Shown: piece after piece, positions 52,950-64,000 of the stretch
Layout: every line of letters starts with the position of its first letter
Position numbering within the stretch: position 1 is the stretch's first letter
From: Talinum fruticosum
Taxonomy: Eukaryota > Streptophyta > Magnoliopsida > Caryophyllales > Talinaceae
Length of the DNA stretch: 64,000 bases
Assembly (NCBI GenBank): GCA_021018815.1
Contig: JAITYX010000065.1
Span: forward strand, 1,969,001-2,033,000
Reading direction: 5' to 3'
Program-made: the position numbers and the translations under genes
Notes under the pieces: model-generated
Told to the model about the DNA's origin: nothing
The model's database searches: none
What the model saw: the letters and a program-made list of their open reading frames with translations, nothing else

Positions 52950-54462
52950 TGAAGGTTTCCTCTTTTAGAGAATTAGTCACCCTAAAGGGGGTGAATAGGG
53001 TGATGAGGAAATTTGAATAATAAATGGAAGATTAAAATTTAAAACAAACTTTAAGACTTTCTAAGTTTAGATTGAACTCAGAAAAGTATGAACTTAGAAT
53101 TTACGTGGAAACCCTCCTGGAGCAGAAAAGCACGGCCAATGCTAATCCGAGCACCAAGTTAAATCCATTATTTTGAATCCACAAAATACAGTAGACAGAC
53201 TCAACCAGAATTGGTCCCTTAGACAATTCTTTACAAGGTTTTCCTAGACTCGAAATTCCCTTATCTAATCCAAGTACTTCCTAACTTAGGTAACCTTTAT
53301 AGCTAGGGACAACTAAGCTGAGTTAACCCTTAAAGCTCAGTCAAGGGACCTTACTCAGAAAGTAAGAATGAAAGTTGTGACTAATTACAAGACCTTACAA
53401 CTCACAACGATGTTACGTGCAGAGTTGGAGTTGTAAGTAGAAGATTGAATATGAATACAAAGATTTTTTCTTAAGTATGTGTATTGACAATGGTTCCAAG
53501 CAATCTTAAAGTCTTGAGAGTTGGCTTTTATTTATAGGTGACCAAGCAGATTAGCCATTGTGACTATCTTCGATTAGAAGTCCTCTATGACCGTTGTAAC
53601 GGTTCTTCCGAGTCGCTCGAAAAGATCCGTTGAGTTGTGAACGTTGTGCAATGGCTCTTGACTCCTTAGGATGTCCCAATCCACTGGTGGTGTCCGAAAA
53701 GTAAGGTGGAAACCATCGTTGAGCTTAGCGTTGAAGATTTCCAGTTTTGGAAACAGACAACCCTAACATAGTTTCTCGACCTTGGTCGAAGTAGAGAAAG
53801 CCTTGTCTCGCTGGAGATTTGACAACTTGAAGCCGGCTACTTTTGTAGTTCAAAAGTACGATAACCTCGTTTAGATAACCTACAAAAGTAAATAAAGTTT
53901 TGGTTCTCAAAGTACAAAATACTTTGGTCCAAGATTAGACACATATAATAATTTAATTAAGGTAATTAAGTGCATAATTATCCGAGTCGAAAGGAATGGA
54001 ATTTTCTGAGTCAAATATTCATTATACTCAAATTCCATCCGAGTCGAGTCCGGAGAAAGATCAAGTTAGATAAAGAATATCGAGTAAGAATACTTGATCT
54101 AGACAGATAAAGTTCAAACAAAACAAGCCGACTAGAAGGGATGAACTAATGCTGTAATTAACCCGATCTTGTAATATGAAGTTAGATCTGTGTTTAAGCA
54201 TGTTAGAGCGAGTGTTTGAACATGCGATAAATCTGAGTGTTGTCTTAGTGACTTAGACCTACAAATCTGAAAAGATGAGCAAGAGTATACTTTTTGAGTC
54301 GAGTTAGAAATATATGAAAAACTTATGTAGTAGTTTCGTAACACTCAGAAAAGTTTCTATAGCACTTAGAATAACTTGAAATCAAAACCTACAAGACATG
54401 AAGTTTGTACCTAATTCCTTGATAGTACTTAAAATGTTATACATACAAAGTCCGAGTCTTCA
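52950..54462 (-). repeat. 3' LTR of Sirevirus copy 3
   Basis: Minus strand starts TGAAGACTCGGACTTTGTAT and ends AAACCTTCA. TATA-like CTATAAATAAAAGCC near 53536-53524. Confidence 0.9.
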
Positions 54463-54478
54463 ATGTCGCCCTTTTTAT
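54463..54478 (-). other. Polypurine tract next to 3' LTR (copy 3)
   Basis: Minus strand AAAAAGGGCGACAT directly before TGAAGACTCGG; one C interrupts the purines, as in copy 1. Confidence 0.7.
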
Positions 54479-54851
54479 GAAAGACATTCTTTACTCGAGA
54501 TAGAAACTTTATTAGTGCTAAAGCCCTGCGTTTTTTTCTTTCTCGACAAACATGTAAGAACAATTAAAATTTAGATTGTATCGAGCTAAAAGCTGAAATA
54601 TCGCATAGTAATGAAGCGAATCAAACTTAAAGTATTGCTTATATCGGAGCACAAAAAAATGTAACTAAGTTAATAGATCGAGCAAGAAAGAATAATATGT
54701 AATTGAGTTGATATATTGGGTCAAGATTAACTCAGAAAAATAAATTGAAACTTAGAAATCACTTCATTAATATTCACATAGAAAAGATATATACATAAAA
54801 GAAGTGAGAGAAAATGTCCCCCTAAATAAGACAACACAAATTTTCTAACTA

Positions 54852-54870
54852 TTCTCCCCCTTGCCTTTTA
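54852..54870 (-). other. Upstream polypurine tract (copy 3)
   Basis: Minus strand TAAAAGGCAAGGGGGAGAAT, the longest version of the second purine block shared by the three copies; about 390 bp from the LTR. Confidence 0.5.
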
Positions 54871-54969
54871 GCAAAAACAAAAACAAAAACAAACAGGGGA
54901 AGAATGTATCAAGAAGATACAAATATGTATGTCTGGAAAAAAAATTAAAGAAAAGAAAAAAAATTTAAG

Positions 54970-55977
54970 AAGGTGGAGATGGAGCAGTTTGAGTCGAGGT
55001 CAAGGACCGAGCAGTCCGCCTTTGCTGGTAAGAGCGAGATGATGTTGACGATCAAGGCGGGGGCAGCACTGGGATATCCGGGATGGGCTCAGCTTTGAGT
55101 GGATGAACTAGAACCAGGTCGTCTAGAGGTTCATCCTCTTGGAACTCAACCGAAAGAGGTGCTTGCTCAGGCTGGATGGCTGCTAACCGACCTTTGCCGG
55201 TAGGGTCTTCGATCCACTCGGACTACCGTCCGAGCCGATCGGTTTTGGTTGGAGGGCTGGAGCACCGTGTCCCTCTCGCTGCTTTGGCTCTTTCTGCTTC
55301 TTCCATCTCTCCTTCCACCTTCTCCTTATATGGAGCTGCCTCGATCGCAGGCTCCTCTTCTATTGCTTCTTCTTCCTCTCCCGCAGAGGAGGATTTGGCT
55401 GGGCTCGAGGATTCCTCGGATGTGTCCGATTCAACCGGATGCTTAGAGTTGGGGTTCTCTTTGCTCGAGTGCTGAGAGAAGAAGGTCCTCATCAGCAGGA
55501 AACACATAAGTTGGGCATCCGACTTTACTTGAGTCACGGAGAAGTTTTTGCGTGATCGAAGAAATTCTTTAGTGTACTTCTCAAAGAATTCATCAGCATC
55601 CTCGTTGAAAGGTGTAGGGTTGCTGTTGAGGAAAAGAGAAGATACTCTAAAAAGGCGGTGGAGAAGAGAGATATTAACTCGGACAACAACATCTTGAACT
55701 TTGGAGGTGAGTATACCCTAAGAGTTGGAGAGGTTGGAGTAAAACTCATAAACGAGTTCGGGTAGATGAACTTACTGAAATAGAGAAAATTATAAACTCC
55801 TGTGGTTTTTATGTTGTTTAACCATGAAAACTTACTGGTTGGAAAGAACTTGTCATCCAACGTAAGGTGTTGGGTGACGATGATTTTAGAGGGGTTAGAA
55901 GGACCCTCTTGGCTTTTTGTTCGAGGTTTCTTGGTTGTAGAACCAAGAAAGGTTGAGTGGGAACCTCTTTTCGGCAT
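54970..55977 (-). pseudogene. Sirevirus env-like ORF (copy 3), with internal deletion
   Basis: Starts MPKRGSHSTFLGSTTKKPRT at 55977 and stays open for 147 codons: VTQHLTLDDKFFPTSKFSWL, TTGVYNFLYFSKFIYPNSFM. After a frameshift, FFSQHSSKENPNSKH is followed at once by ESDTSEESSSPAKSSSAGEE. In copy 1 those two blocks are about 600 bp apart, so the LPFGALLTLVFKQF region is deleted. The C-terminal part is acidic and Pro-rich (EEEEAIEEEPAIEAAPYKEK, IPDIPVLPPP). Confidence 0.65.
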
Positions 55978-56652
55978 GTTTTAATGAGAAAAGAGAGAAG
56001 ATGAACTTTGAGAGAGAGAGAGATAGCTCGAAGAGATAGAGAGGTAGAGAGTAGAAAAAATGAAAGAGTAAAAAGAGAGTTGAGAGCAATTGGTGCTTAC
56101 TTGAGGCTTCTTTTGCATAGCTTGAGAGTCGATTCGTTTCTTGAAAACAGTGAACTTACTCGAGATGTAGTAAGCGAGAGAGAGAGTATGTAGAGAGTAA
56201 AGTAGCGAAATGAAGGAAAAATGATGCTATTTATAGAGAAAGAATTTTCCTTCGGTGTTCGTTCCGACCCAGCTCTCCAACGATCGCCTAAGACCGGTGT
56301 GACTATTCCGCTCTCTAACGGTTAGAATTCCAGTCTTTGTTCTCACAACGACTAGTTCTTTGATTGATGCGCATGAGAGATAGACAGAAAAAGAGAGATT
56401 TTAAAAGAAATTTTTGAAATTCTCCATTAATCTAGAGATGATTTCGGAATAGAGATGATTTCGAACTTTGATGTCCATTTTCTCAAAATCCGAGTCCGAC
56501 ACGATAAAGTTTCGAGTGACTCGAAACCGCAAACAAGTAATAACTCATAGCTCAGTATCATGAGATCAATTGAACTAATTATTATTAAAGCATAAAAATG
56601 AGACATTTAACACATAAACATGCAAAGTAATTCCACTCGGAAAAGCACATAA
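55978..56652 (-). other. Spacer between pol and env-like ORF (copy 3)
   Basis: 675 bp, non-coding. Shares the ATGGACATCAAAGTTCGAAA-type, CACACCGGTC, TATA and CT-rich leader blocks with copy 1. Confidence 0.6.
56228..56236 (-). promoter_or_regulatory. Internal TATA box before env-like ORF (copy 3)
   Basis: Minus strand CTCTATAAATAGCATC, about 250 bp before the env-like ATG at 55977, followed by CTACATACTCTCTCTCTCGC. Confidence 0.55.
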
Positions 56653-57310
56653 TTAGGCATTAATCATGCCAAGCTTATTCCTAATAAAGCAAAACCGATC
56701 CTCACTCAGTGGCTTAGTGAAGATATCAGCTAATTGAAGTTTTGTAGGAATGAATTCAAGTTCAATATCACCTTTCTTAGAATGGTCTCTTAGAAAATGG
56801 TACCTAACTTGAATGTGCTTTGTCTTTGAGTGCTCGAACTCGGATTCTTAGTGATGCTCGATCGCACTTTGATTGTCACACTTGATTGGAATTGATTTGA
56901 ATGTAAGTCTAAGATCTCTCAAGTGTTTCTTGATCCATAAAATCTGAGCACGAGCATGCTCCAGCTGCAATGTACTCAGCTTCAGCAGTTGACGAGCTAA
57001 TGCGTTTTGCTTCTTTGAGTGCCGAGGATATAAGGGATTGACCCGAAGCCGGCAGAGCTACTGAACCGCTTTTCTATCAACTTTGTACCGAGCATAGTCA
57101 GCATTTGAGTATCTAGTGAGAGTCGGTTTTGAGTCTCTTGAGTACCATAGACCTAGATTCCGAGTCCCTGCAAGATATCTTAAGATTCTCTTCACCGTGG
57201 TGAGATGTGTTTCTTTTAGATTAGCTTAAAATCTTACACACAAACATACACTAAACATTGTGTCCGGTCTACTAGAAGTAAGATATAGCAGAGATCCAAT
57301 CATACCTCGA
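56653..57310 (-). pseudogene. Copia RNase H (copy 3)
   Basis: The pol end RFCFIRNKLGMINA with TAA (56655-56653), IPIKCDNQSAI-like and SSTAEAEYIAAGAC-like segments in broken frames. No stretch longer than about 40 codons is intact. Confidence 0.65.
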
Positions 57311-58170
57311 TAAAGTTTCGATCTACTACTTTACCTTTTTCGTCCGAGTCTAGTTTTATGTCTGCTTGCTCATAGGGATTGCTACATGTTTTGTATCTTG
57401 AAGTTTGTACTTCTTCAGCAGCTCCTTGGCATACTTTGGTTGATGGACATAGATGCCATCTTTGTCTTACTTGATTTATAGACCAAGGAAGAAATTGAGT
57501 TCTCCCATCATGGTCATTTGAAATTCCTGTCTCATTAACTCGGAAAAATCTCGACATAGAATTTCTTTAGTAGCTCCAAAAATTATGTCATCAACATAGA
57601 TTTGAGCAATAAGAAAGTCTGTCCCCTTTGTTTTTATAAAAAGAGTCTTGTTAATCTGACCTCTTCTAACATCATTTTCAACCAAGAAATTGCTCGATCT
57701 TTCATACCAAGCTAAGAGCTTATTTAAGACAATAAAGTGCTTTTTGCAACTTGAAAACATGATTTGGAAATTCTGAGTTTTCAAGTGTAGGGGGTTACTC
57801 AACATAGACTTCCGCTTTAATGAAACCATTAAGGAAAGCACATTTAACATCCATTTGATACAATTTGATATTCGTGCTTGCTACAAATGCCAATAAGATT
57901 CTAATAGCTTCAATTATGGCAAAATTGCAAAGGCTTCCCCACAATCAATCCCTTCTTCTTGATTGTAACCTTGAGCCACAAGTGTAGCCTTATTTATGAC
58001 TACCAACCCACCTTCATCTAGTTTGTTCTTGAAAACCCATTTGGTTCCTATGACTGGGTGGTTAGATGGTCGTTTGGTTAGAGTCTAGACTTGGTTTCTT
58101 TCAAATTGATTAAGTTCCTCTTGTATTGCCTCTACCCATTCAGGTTCATTTAGGGCCTCTAGTGCATTTC
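57310..58170 (-). pseudogene. Copia reverse transcriptase (copy 3)
   Basis: A 124-codon stretch (57850-57476) carries [30 protein letters not shown] with catalytic YVDD, and GELNFFLGL. The upstream entry [14 protein letters not shown] lies near 58030 in a broken frame. Confidence 0.78.
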
Positions 58171-59500
58171 GGGTTCGATTAATGAAATGAATGCAGTGAA
58201 TGACATATATTTTGTAGAGAGGAACGAGTTTTTACCCCACTATTGATATCGGACAAGATGATTTCGAGTGGGTGACTCGAAGCATATTTGAAAGCTCTAC
58301 CTATCCTCTCGGTTCACGAGTTTAGTAGGTTGAATTTGTTGATCTTCGAAGTCTGTTATGATTGAGCTTGTTCAGCTGATTGACCTTCGATATTCGAGCT
58401 GGCTCTTGAGTCGTTTCATTCGGAGCCGACTCAGGAGTCGTTTCATTTTGAGTGGACTCTTGAGTCGTTTCATTCCGAGTCAAGTTATTCCGAGTTACCT
58501 CATTCTAAGTGGCCTTTCCTTGATTGTTTCTAATCTCATCTTCACTAAGATCATCATCTCGACTGAGCTTCGGATCCGAGAATGTTGACTCACTTGGTTT
58601 TCCTTGTTCAATCTCATCAAAAACATCGTGGATACTTTCTTCCACTTTGTTAGTTCTTTTATTGAAAATGAGATATGCTTTACTATGGGATGAATAACTA
58701 AGAAAAATACCTTCATCTGACCGAGCATCAAACTTGGTTAGGTGATCCTCACCATTGTTATGAACATAACACTTACATATAAATAAATGGTTTCAAGTAT
58801 GAAATGTTGGGTTTCTTCCCTTTGTAGAGCTTATATGGAGTTTTCTTCAAGATGGGTCCGATGAGGCATCTATTCGAGTGTATAGTTGTGCCGTATTGAC
58901 TACCTCGGCCTAGAAATAGTAAGGTAGATCATGTTCAATCATCATTGTCCTTCCTATTTCTTCAAGAGTTCGGTTCTTTCTCTCTACTACTCTATTTTGT
59001 TGCGGAGTTCTTAGTGCTGAGAAGTTGTGCGAGATACCATTTTTATCACGGAACTCAAGCAAATTCTAAGTAGTCGAACTCCCTTCCATGGTCGGTTTGA
59101 ATTCTTTTTATCCGAGTTGAGACTCAACTTGAATTTTCCTGAAGAGCTTGCTTGAACTCTTTGAATGCTTCATTTTTGTGCTTAAGAAAACAAACCCGGG
59201 TAAATCGTGAGTAGTCATTAATAATTACAAGTACATATGATTTACCTCCGCGGCTCTTCACAAGGATTTCACCACATAAGTCCATATGCAACATTTCAAG
59301 CACCTTGGATGTGGAAACAGTTTTAAGAGATTTGAAAGATGATCTAACCTGTTTCCCTTTTGTGCATGCTTCACAAATTTTATCTTTCTTAAATGCACAG
59401 TTAGGCAATCCTCTGGCTAAACCATGAGATGCAAGCTTCTTAATGGTGTGCATACTAACATGACCTAGTCTACGATGCCATCTCTAAGAATCATCATGTA
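58170..59500 (-). pseudogene. Copia integrase and linker to RT (copy 3)
   Basis: HTIKKLASHGLARGLPNCAF, CEACTKGKQVRSSFKSLKTV, LEMLHMDLCGEILVKSRGGK and NDYSRFTRVCFLKHKNEAF in one 109-codon stretch (59453-59124). NGVVERKNRT-like and later blocks are in broken frames at 59100-58700. The Ser/Thr/Glu-rich linker is at 58600-58260. Confidence 0.78.
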
Positions 59501-59890
59501 AAGAGGTTTTTAAACAAGATAAATTCTAACTCGGGTCGAAAGAGGAAAAGGGTAGGTATTACCTTGTCTCTTACCTCGAGCTTAGTCTCCTTGGTAATTT
59601 CATCGAAATATAGCAGTTGGTCCGAGTAAATCTTACCTCTTGACCTTTGTCACACAGTTGAGAGATGCTAAGTAGATTGTGCTTCAATCCCTTAACAAGG
59701 TAGACAGGGCTGACCAGATTGTCTCCTTTTCCAATCTTCTCTATCCCAATTATCTTGCCTTTACTTGTCATCTCCAAATGTGACTTTGCCTCCCTTGTGA
59801 TCTTCTAACTTAGAAAAGAGTCTTGGATTTCCCGACATGTGGCGTGAGCATCCACTGTCCAGTACCAGTGTCCTTTTGTTCTTTTCTAAG
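59500..59890 (-). pseudogene. Copia aspartic protease (copy 3)
   Basis: The active-site region encodes D-S-G-C-S-R-H-M in one frame (about 59865-59835) with a base missing just before it (GGTACTGGACAG). Then SKGKIIGIEKIGKGDNLVSP and NLLSISQLCDKGQEVRF in a 68-codon stretch. Confidence 0.7.
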
Positions 59891-61720
59891 CCACCTGTAA
59901 GTCGAAACAAAGTAACCTTTCTCACTTCCTCTAATAAACCCAGTAACTCCCTTTATTGTGGTCCTTTTCGGAGGAAGAAGACTCTTGGGATCCCAAATTT
60001 GAATAACTTTGGGTTTGGTCCGATTCCGAGTCTTTCTTTTATAGAACCGAGTCTGTGTCTCTTTCTTTTGAAAATCTATTCTTTTATAAACCGAGTGGAG
60101 AAGGTTTTCTCCTATAAGCTGGTGCTGGGCTGAGTTCTCTTTTCATTCTTATGAATGAGACCATGCTCAGCCTTCCCGAACTTCACGGTTACGGAGTCGT
60201 TTTAAAAAGCTCCGAGTAGGAATTGGATTCCTCCTCCTTGTTAAAACCGAGTCCTTCTTTTCTAAAGGAGACATATTGAGACCCTAAGAGCATGTCAAGG
60301 TCTTTCGACCTTGAGTAAATTTCAAAAGAAGTTCTTGAGACTTATTGAGCTTTTGCTTAAGATGCTCATTTTCTCTTCGAGTGACTCGGACTCGGTCTCA
60401 TTGGATTGAGTACTAGTCTTGAGTTCTCTTAGAGCGGGTCTCATTTTTCTAATTAATTTTTCAAAGAAATGCTCTCGAGACATAATAAACTCAAGTTGTT
60501 CTTTAAACCGAGAAGACTCGAATTGGACTTCTCTTCCAAAGTATAGATGTATTTAGCTAAATCAACTTTAGAAAACTTGACGAAATATTCAATTACCTCC
60601 CGAGGATTAGTTTCCTCATTATGCGAGTGATCGGAATCGACTCGGATTCAGCTTCTAAGTCCGGTAGTGCCATCACACACTTTGAGTCATATGAGTCATC
60701 ATCTTCTTCGAGATGAATCTTCATTACTCCATGTGGCCATCATAGCCTTCTTCTTCTCTCTGTCCCTTTTTCTTCTTGGACGAGTCTTTGACTATATAAT
60801 CCTTACTGCCACATTCAAAACAGCCGAGTTCTTAATTAAAGATAATTTTGAAGGGGAAGAGTGTTACCTTTTTGTCCTTCTTGTCTTTCTTGTAGAACTC
60901 TTCTCTTGACCATTTATCCCATCTCTTATGCTTCATCATTCTTTTGAAGCCTCCGCAATAAGTGCCATGAGATCTTCTTCGAATCCGATGAACTCGGATT
61001 TTCTTCTCTGCTTTCTAAGGCCTTTAGTGCAATATTCTTTTTGGTGCTGACCTCGGTGTCCTCTTCATCTAGATTGATCTCATGGGTGAGTAGCTTCCCA
61101 ATGAGTTCGTCTAACTTTAATAAAGAGAGGTTACGAGCTTCCTCGATGGCTGTCACCTTTGGACCCCATCTTCTCTTGGGCGAGCTTCGAGTATCTTTCC
61201 GCACATTTCCTTATAGGAAATCTTTCGACCCAGAGATTTGAGATTGTTAGTAATCTCGGTGAAGCGGATGAACATCCGAGTGATATTTTCTTCTTGCTCC
61301 ATCTTCAACGACTTATACTTGTGAAGATATTGGCTTATCTTCGGGTTATCCGACTTGGCTTGTGCCTTCATATGTGTTGACAAAAGTGTCCCACACTTCT
61401 TTGGCTATATCACAAGCTGATACTCTGTTGTATTCCTCCGAGCTGATGGCGTACATCGGAATGTTCATGGCCTTGAAGTTCTTTCGAACTTTTCTTCCTC
61501 TTTAGTGGTGTACTCGACCTTTGCTTTAGGCACGAGTCTTATTTCTTCCATCTTCATTGGAATATAGTTGGCTTCTGGTATGATGTTCCATACCTCTTCA
61601 TCGTGATGTAGTACAAAGCATTCCATGAGCTTCTTCTAGTGTACAAAATTTGATCCTTTAAACTTTGGTGGTCTCGTTGGAAGATCTTCCTTCATCGAAC
61701 TCTCCATTGTTCCGAGCCAT
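59890..61720 (-). pseudogene. gag: Sirevirus gag (copy 3)
   Basis: Starts MARNNGEFDEGRSSN at 61720. Middle part: KISQYLHKYKSLKMEQEENI, TRMFIRFTEITNNLKSLGRK, KILEARP (61383-61160) and ARNLSLLKLDELIGKLLTHE. The zinc-knuckle remnant CFECGSKDYIVKDSSKKKKG is near 60810. The coiled-coil region lies at 60500-60330. Stops and frameshifts throughout. Confidence 0.72.
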
Positions 61721-61768
61721 TTGATCTTTAAACCTTTGGACGGTTAGATCCTTTCTGAATGGCTAAAC

Positions 61769-61778
61769 TCTAATGCCA
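61769..61778 (-). other. Decayed primer-binding site (copy 3)
   Basis: Minus strand reads TTGGCATTAGAG two bases from the LTR end, against the expected TGGTATCAGAG. Confidence 0.6.
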
Positions 61779-61780
61779 AT

Positions 61781-63296
61781 TGAAGGATTGCTCTTGGAGA
61801 GAATTAGTCACCCTAGAGGGGGTGAATAGGGTGATGAGGAAATTTGAACAATAAATGCAAGATTAAAATTTAAAACAAACTTTAAGACTTTACTGTGTTT
61901 AGATTGAACTTAGAAAAGTGTGAACTTAGAATTTACATGGAAACCCTCCTGGGGTAGAAAACCACGGTCAGTGCTAATCCAAGCACCAAGTCAAATCCAC
62001 TATTTTGAATCCACAAAATACGAGTAGACGAGACTCAACCAGATTTGCTCCCTTAGACAATTCCTTAAAAGGTTTTCCTAGACTCAAAAATTCTCTTATC
62101 CGATCTAGTACTTCCTAACTAAGGTAACCTTTACAACCAGGGACAGTTGAATTGAGTTAACCCTCATAGCTCAGTCAAGGGACCTTACTCAGAAAGTAAG
62201 AATGAAAGTTGTGACTGATTACAAGACCTTACAACTAAGAAAGATGTTAAGTACTGAGTTGGAGTTGTAAGTAGAAGATTGAATGTGAATACAAAGACTT
62301 TTGCTTAAGTATGTATATTGACAATGGTTCCAGCAATCTTCAAGTCTTGAGAGTTGGCTTCTATTTATAGATTACCAAGCGGATTAGCCGTTGTGACTAG
62401 CTTCGATTAGAAGTTCTCTGTGACCGTTGTAACGGTTCTTCCGAGTCGCTTAGAAAAGATCTGTTGAGTTGTGAACGTTGTGCAATGGCTCTTGACTCCT
62501 TAGGATGTCCAAATCCACTGGTGGTGTCTCGAAAAGTAAGGTGGAAACCATCGTTGAGCTTAGTGTTGAAGATTTCGAGTTTCGGAAACAGACAACCACG
62601 ACACGGTTTGTGGACCTTGGTCGGAAGTAGAAAAAGCCTTGTCTGCTGGCGATTTGACATCCTGAAGCTGGTTATTTTGTAGTTTAAAAGTAGGATAACC
62701 TCGTTTAGATAACCTACAAAAGTAAATAAAGTTTTGGTTCTCAATGTACAAAATACTTTGGTCTTAGATTAGACACACATAATAATTTAATTAAGATAAT
62801 TAACTGCATAATTATCCGAGTCGAGAAAGGAATGGAATTTTTGAGTCTAATATTCATTATACTCAAATTCCATATGAGTCTGTCTGGAGAAAGATCAAGT
62901 TAGATTAAGAATATCGAGTAAGAATACTTGATCTAGATAGATAAAGTTCAAACGAAATAAGTCGACTAGAAGAGATGAACTAATGTTGGAGTTCACCCGA
63001 TCTTGGAATATGAAGTCGAGATCTATGTTTAAGCATGTTAGAGCTAGTGTTTGAACATGCAGTAAATTTGAGTGTTGTCCGAGTGACTCGGAACTACAAA
63101 TGTGAAAAGATGAGCAAGAGTATACTTTACGAGTCAATCGGAAACGGATGAAAAACTTATGTAGCAGTTTACGTAACACTCGGAAAAGTTTTTATAGCAC
63201 TTAGAATGATTTGAAATCAAAACCTACAAGAGATGATGTTTGTACTCGATTCTTTGATAGTACTTAGAATATTATACATGCAAGTATGAGTTTTCA
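61781..63296 (-). repeat. 5' LTR of Sirevirus copy 3
   Basis: Minus strand ends ..GAGCAATCCTTCA. The outer end reads TGAAAACTCATACTTG where the other LTR has TGAAGACTCGGAC. TATA box TATAAATAG near 62361-62369 (minus). Confidence 0.88.
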
Positions 63297-63393
63297 AAGA
63301 GGTTCAAGCCAATTAGCTTACTAAGGAAGAAATGGCAAGAGAAGAAACGTGGGTTTCAGCTTCAACCATCATATTACTTGGATTCCATTAGTT

Positions 63394-63484
63394 ACTGCGG
63401 ACACCATTCTCGCTTAAGGAAGGAGTCTTGAGTAAGACTCTCGGTTCTAGTTCTTCCTATAGGGTAAGTTTTTCTTCTAGGCAT
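63394..63484 (-). pseudogene. Possible first exon of antisense PMD gene (copy B)
   Basis: Short frame MPRRKTYPIGRTRTESLTQD ending ..LKREWCPQ and TAA. It sits about 125 bp downstream of a TATA box and upstream, on the minus strand, of the PMD body at 52887. A basic start of this kind is plausible. The exon end is not certain, and only the position supports the link. Confidence 0.35.
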
Positions 63485-63608
63485 TTTGAAGGCAACGAAT
63501 TCTTGAGAAACAACTAGCTTTCATGAAGGAGCAAAGTAAGGAAATGCAAGAGGACAACAAGAGTAAGATGAAGAGTTGGTGTCCAAAATGAAACACACCA
63601 TACACCCA

Positions 63609-63616
63609 TTTTTATA
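63609..63616 (-). promoter_or_regulatory. TATA box of antisense PMD gene (copy B)
   Basis: Minus strand GGGCTATAAAAATGGG, about 125 bp before the ATG at 63484. Proposed promoter of the antisense gene. Confidence 0.4.
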
Positions 63617-64000
63617 GCCCAAATCGATCAAGGAATCCAAGCACATAAAACAAGGGTCAAACAGGTTAGTGGGGAACCAAAGGAATCCGGCCGGGCATGC
63701 CGAGGGCCATGCCTACTAAAGGCTGGCCGGCAACGAGGCGCCGTGGAGTCCAATCGGCGACAACTTTGCAGCCTTGCCCACCTCCGTAGTCCGAGTAGTC
63801 TTGTCCACTTGGAGCATGTGATTTTCATCCCTTGTGCATGCAAGTGGCAGTTTTGGGCCCATTAATTAGCTTTTTCGGAACAGTTTTATCGATCTATTTT
63901 TGATTGAATTGTTTAAGCAAAGATACTAAACTTTTGTGAATTCAATTACGCATTAACAAGTGTGCTAGCACACTAGATTATTCAACCAAGCTTCAAATCA

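Larger units (their letters stand above)
52950..63296 (-). mobile_element. Complete Sirevirus-type Ty1/copia element, copy 3 (10.3 kb)
   Basis: LTRs at 52950-54462 and 61781-63296, same domain order as copy 2. Flanked by AAGAG at 52945-52949 and 63297-63301. In the first 250 bp the LTRs already differ at more than 20 positions (about 90% identity), so it is older than copy 2. Frameshifts throughout. Inserted in the antisense PMD gene of Tat copy B, between its first exon and the 52887 exon. Confidence 0.92.
63302..64000 (+). mobile_element. Tat copy B, continuation after Sirevirus copy 3
   Basis: Follows the AAGAG duplication. Holds the presumed first exon and promoter of the antisense PMD gene (minus strand), then a GCCGGCC/GGCGCCG-rich patch at 63680-63750, similar in composition to patches in other Tat spacers. 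The 3' LTR is not reached within the window. Confidence 0.65.

Overview
The window is plant nuclear DNA. It holds the 3' end of an intron-rich host gene followed by about 50 kb of nested LTR retrotransposons. The spliced gene with GT..AG introns, Ty1/copia Sirevirus-type elements, Ty3/gypsy Tat/Ogre-type elements and a hAT-like intron insertion all indicate a flowering plant. I cannot name the species. I see no rRNA, tRNA or CRISPR.

Layout: (1) 1-1942: purine-rich and GC-rich repeats, then an inverted duplication of a hAT transposase 3' fragment (713-1460). (2) 1943-11170, + strand: five last exons of an importin-beta/karyopherin-like ARM-repeat gene. They join into one 441-codon frame ending in an acidic tail. 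Intron 1 carries a hAT-like non-autonomous element with a perfect 8-bp target duplication. (3) 11171-12585: intergenic repeats. (4) 12586-20669, +: 5'-truncated Sirevirus copy 1. (5) 20670-22717 and 33562-35564: 3' part of a Tat element (copy A), split by the complete Sirevirus copy 2 (22718-33561, -, target duplication GATTC) and headed by a scrap of an inverted Tat LTR. (6) 35565 to the window end: a second Tat element (copy B, +) with 5' LTR, primer-binding site, a 42-43 bp tandem array, gag, protease, RT, RNase H and integrase. A 2.9 kb solo LTR (41470-44396, target duplication GCTAT) and the complete Sirevirus copy 3 (52950-63296, -, target duplication AAGAG) interrupt it.

Two points stand out. 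First, both Tat copies carry two genes in antisense between integrase and the 3' end. One resembles the DUF7745 family, the other the plant mobile domain (PMD). In copy B each has a TATA box just upstream of its apparent start. Second, all three Sirevirus copies separate pol from their env-like ORF by 630-675 bp. In two copies this spacer holds a clear TATAAATAG about 240-250 bp before the env-like start, which suggests independent transcription.

Almost every transposon reading frame is broken. Many differences between LTR pairs fall at CAG/CGAG, TTCCG/TTACG and TTCG/TTACG exchanges, a pattern that looks more like a sequencing or consensus artefact than ordinary decay. Some of the frameshifts may therefore not be real.
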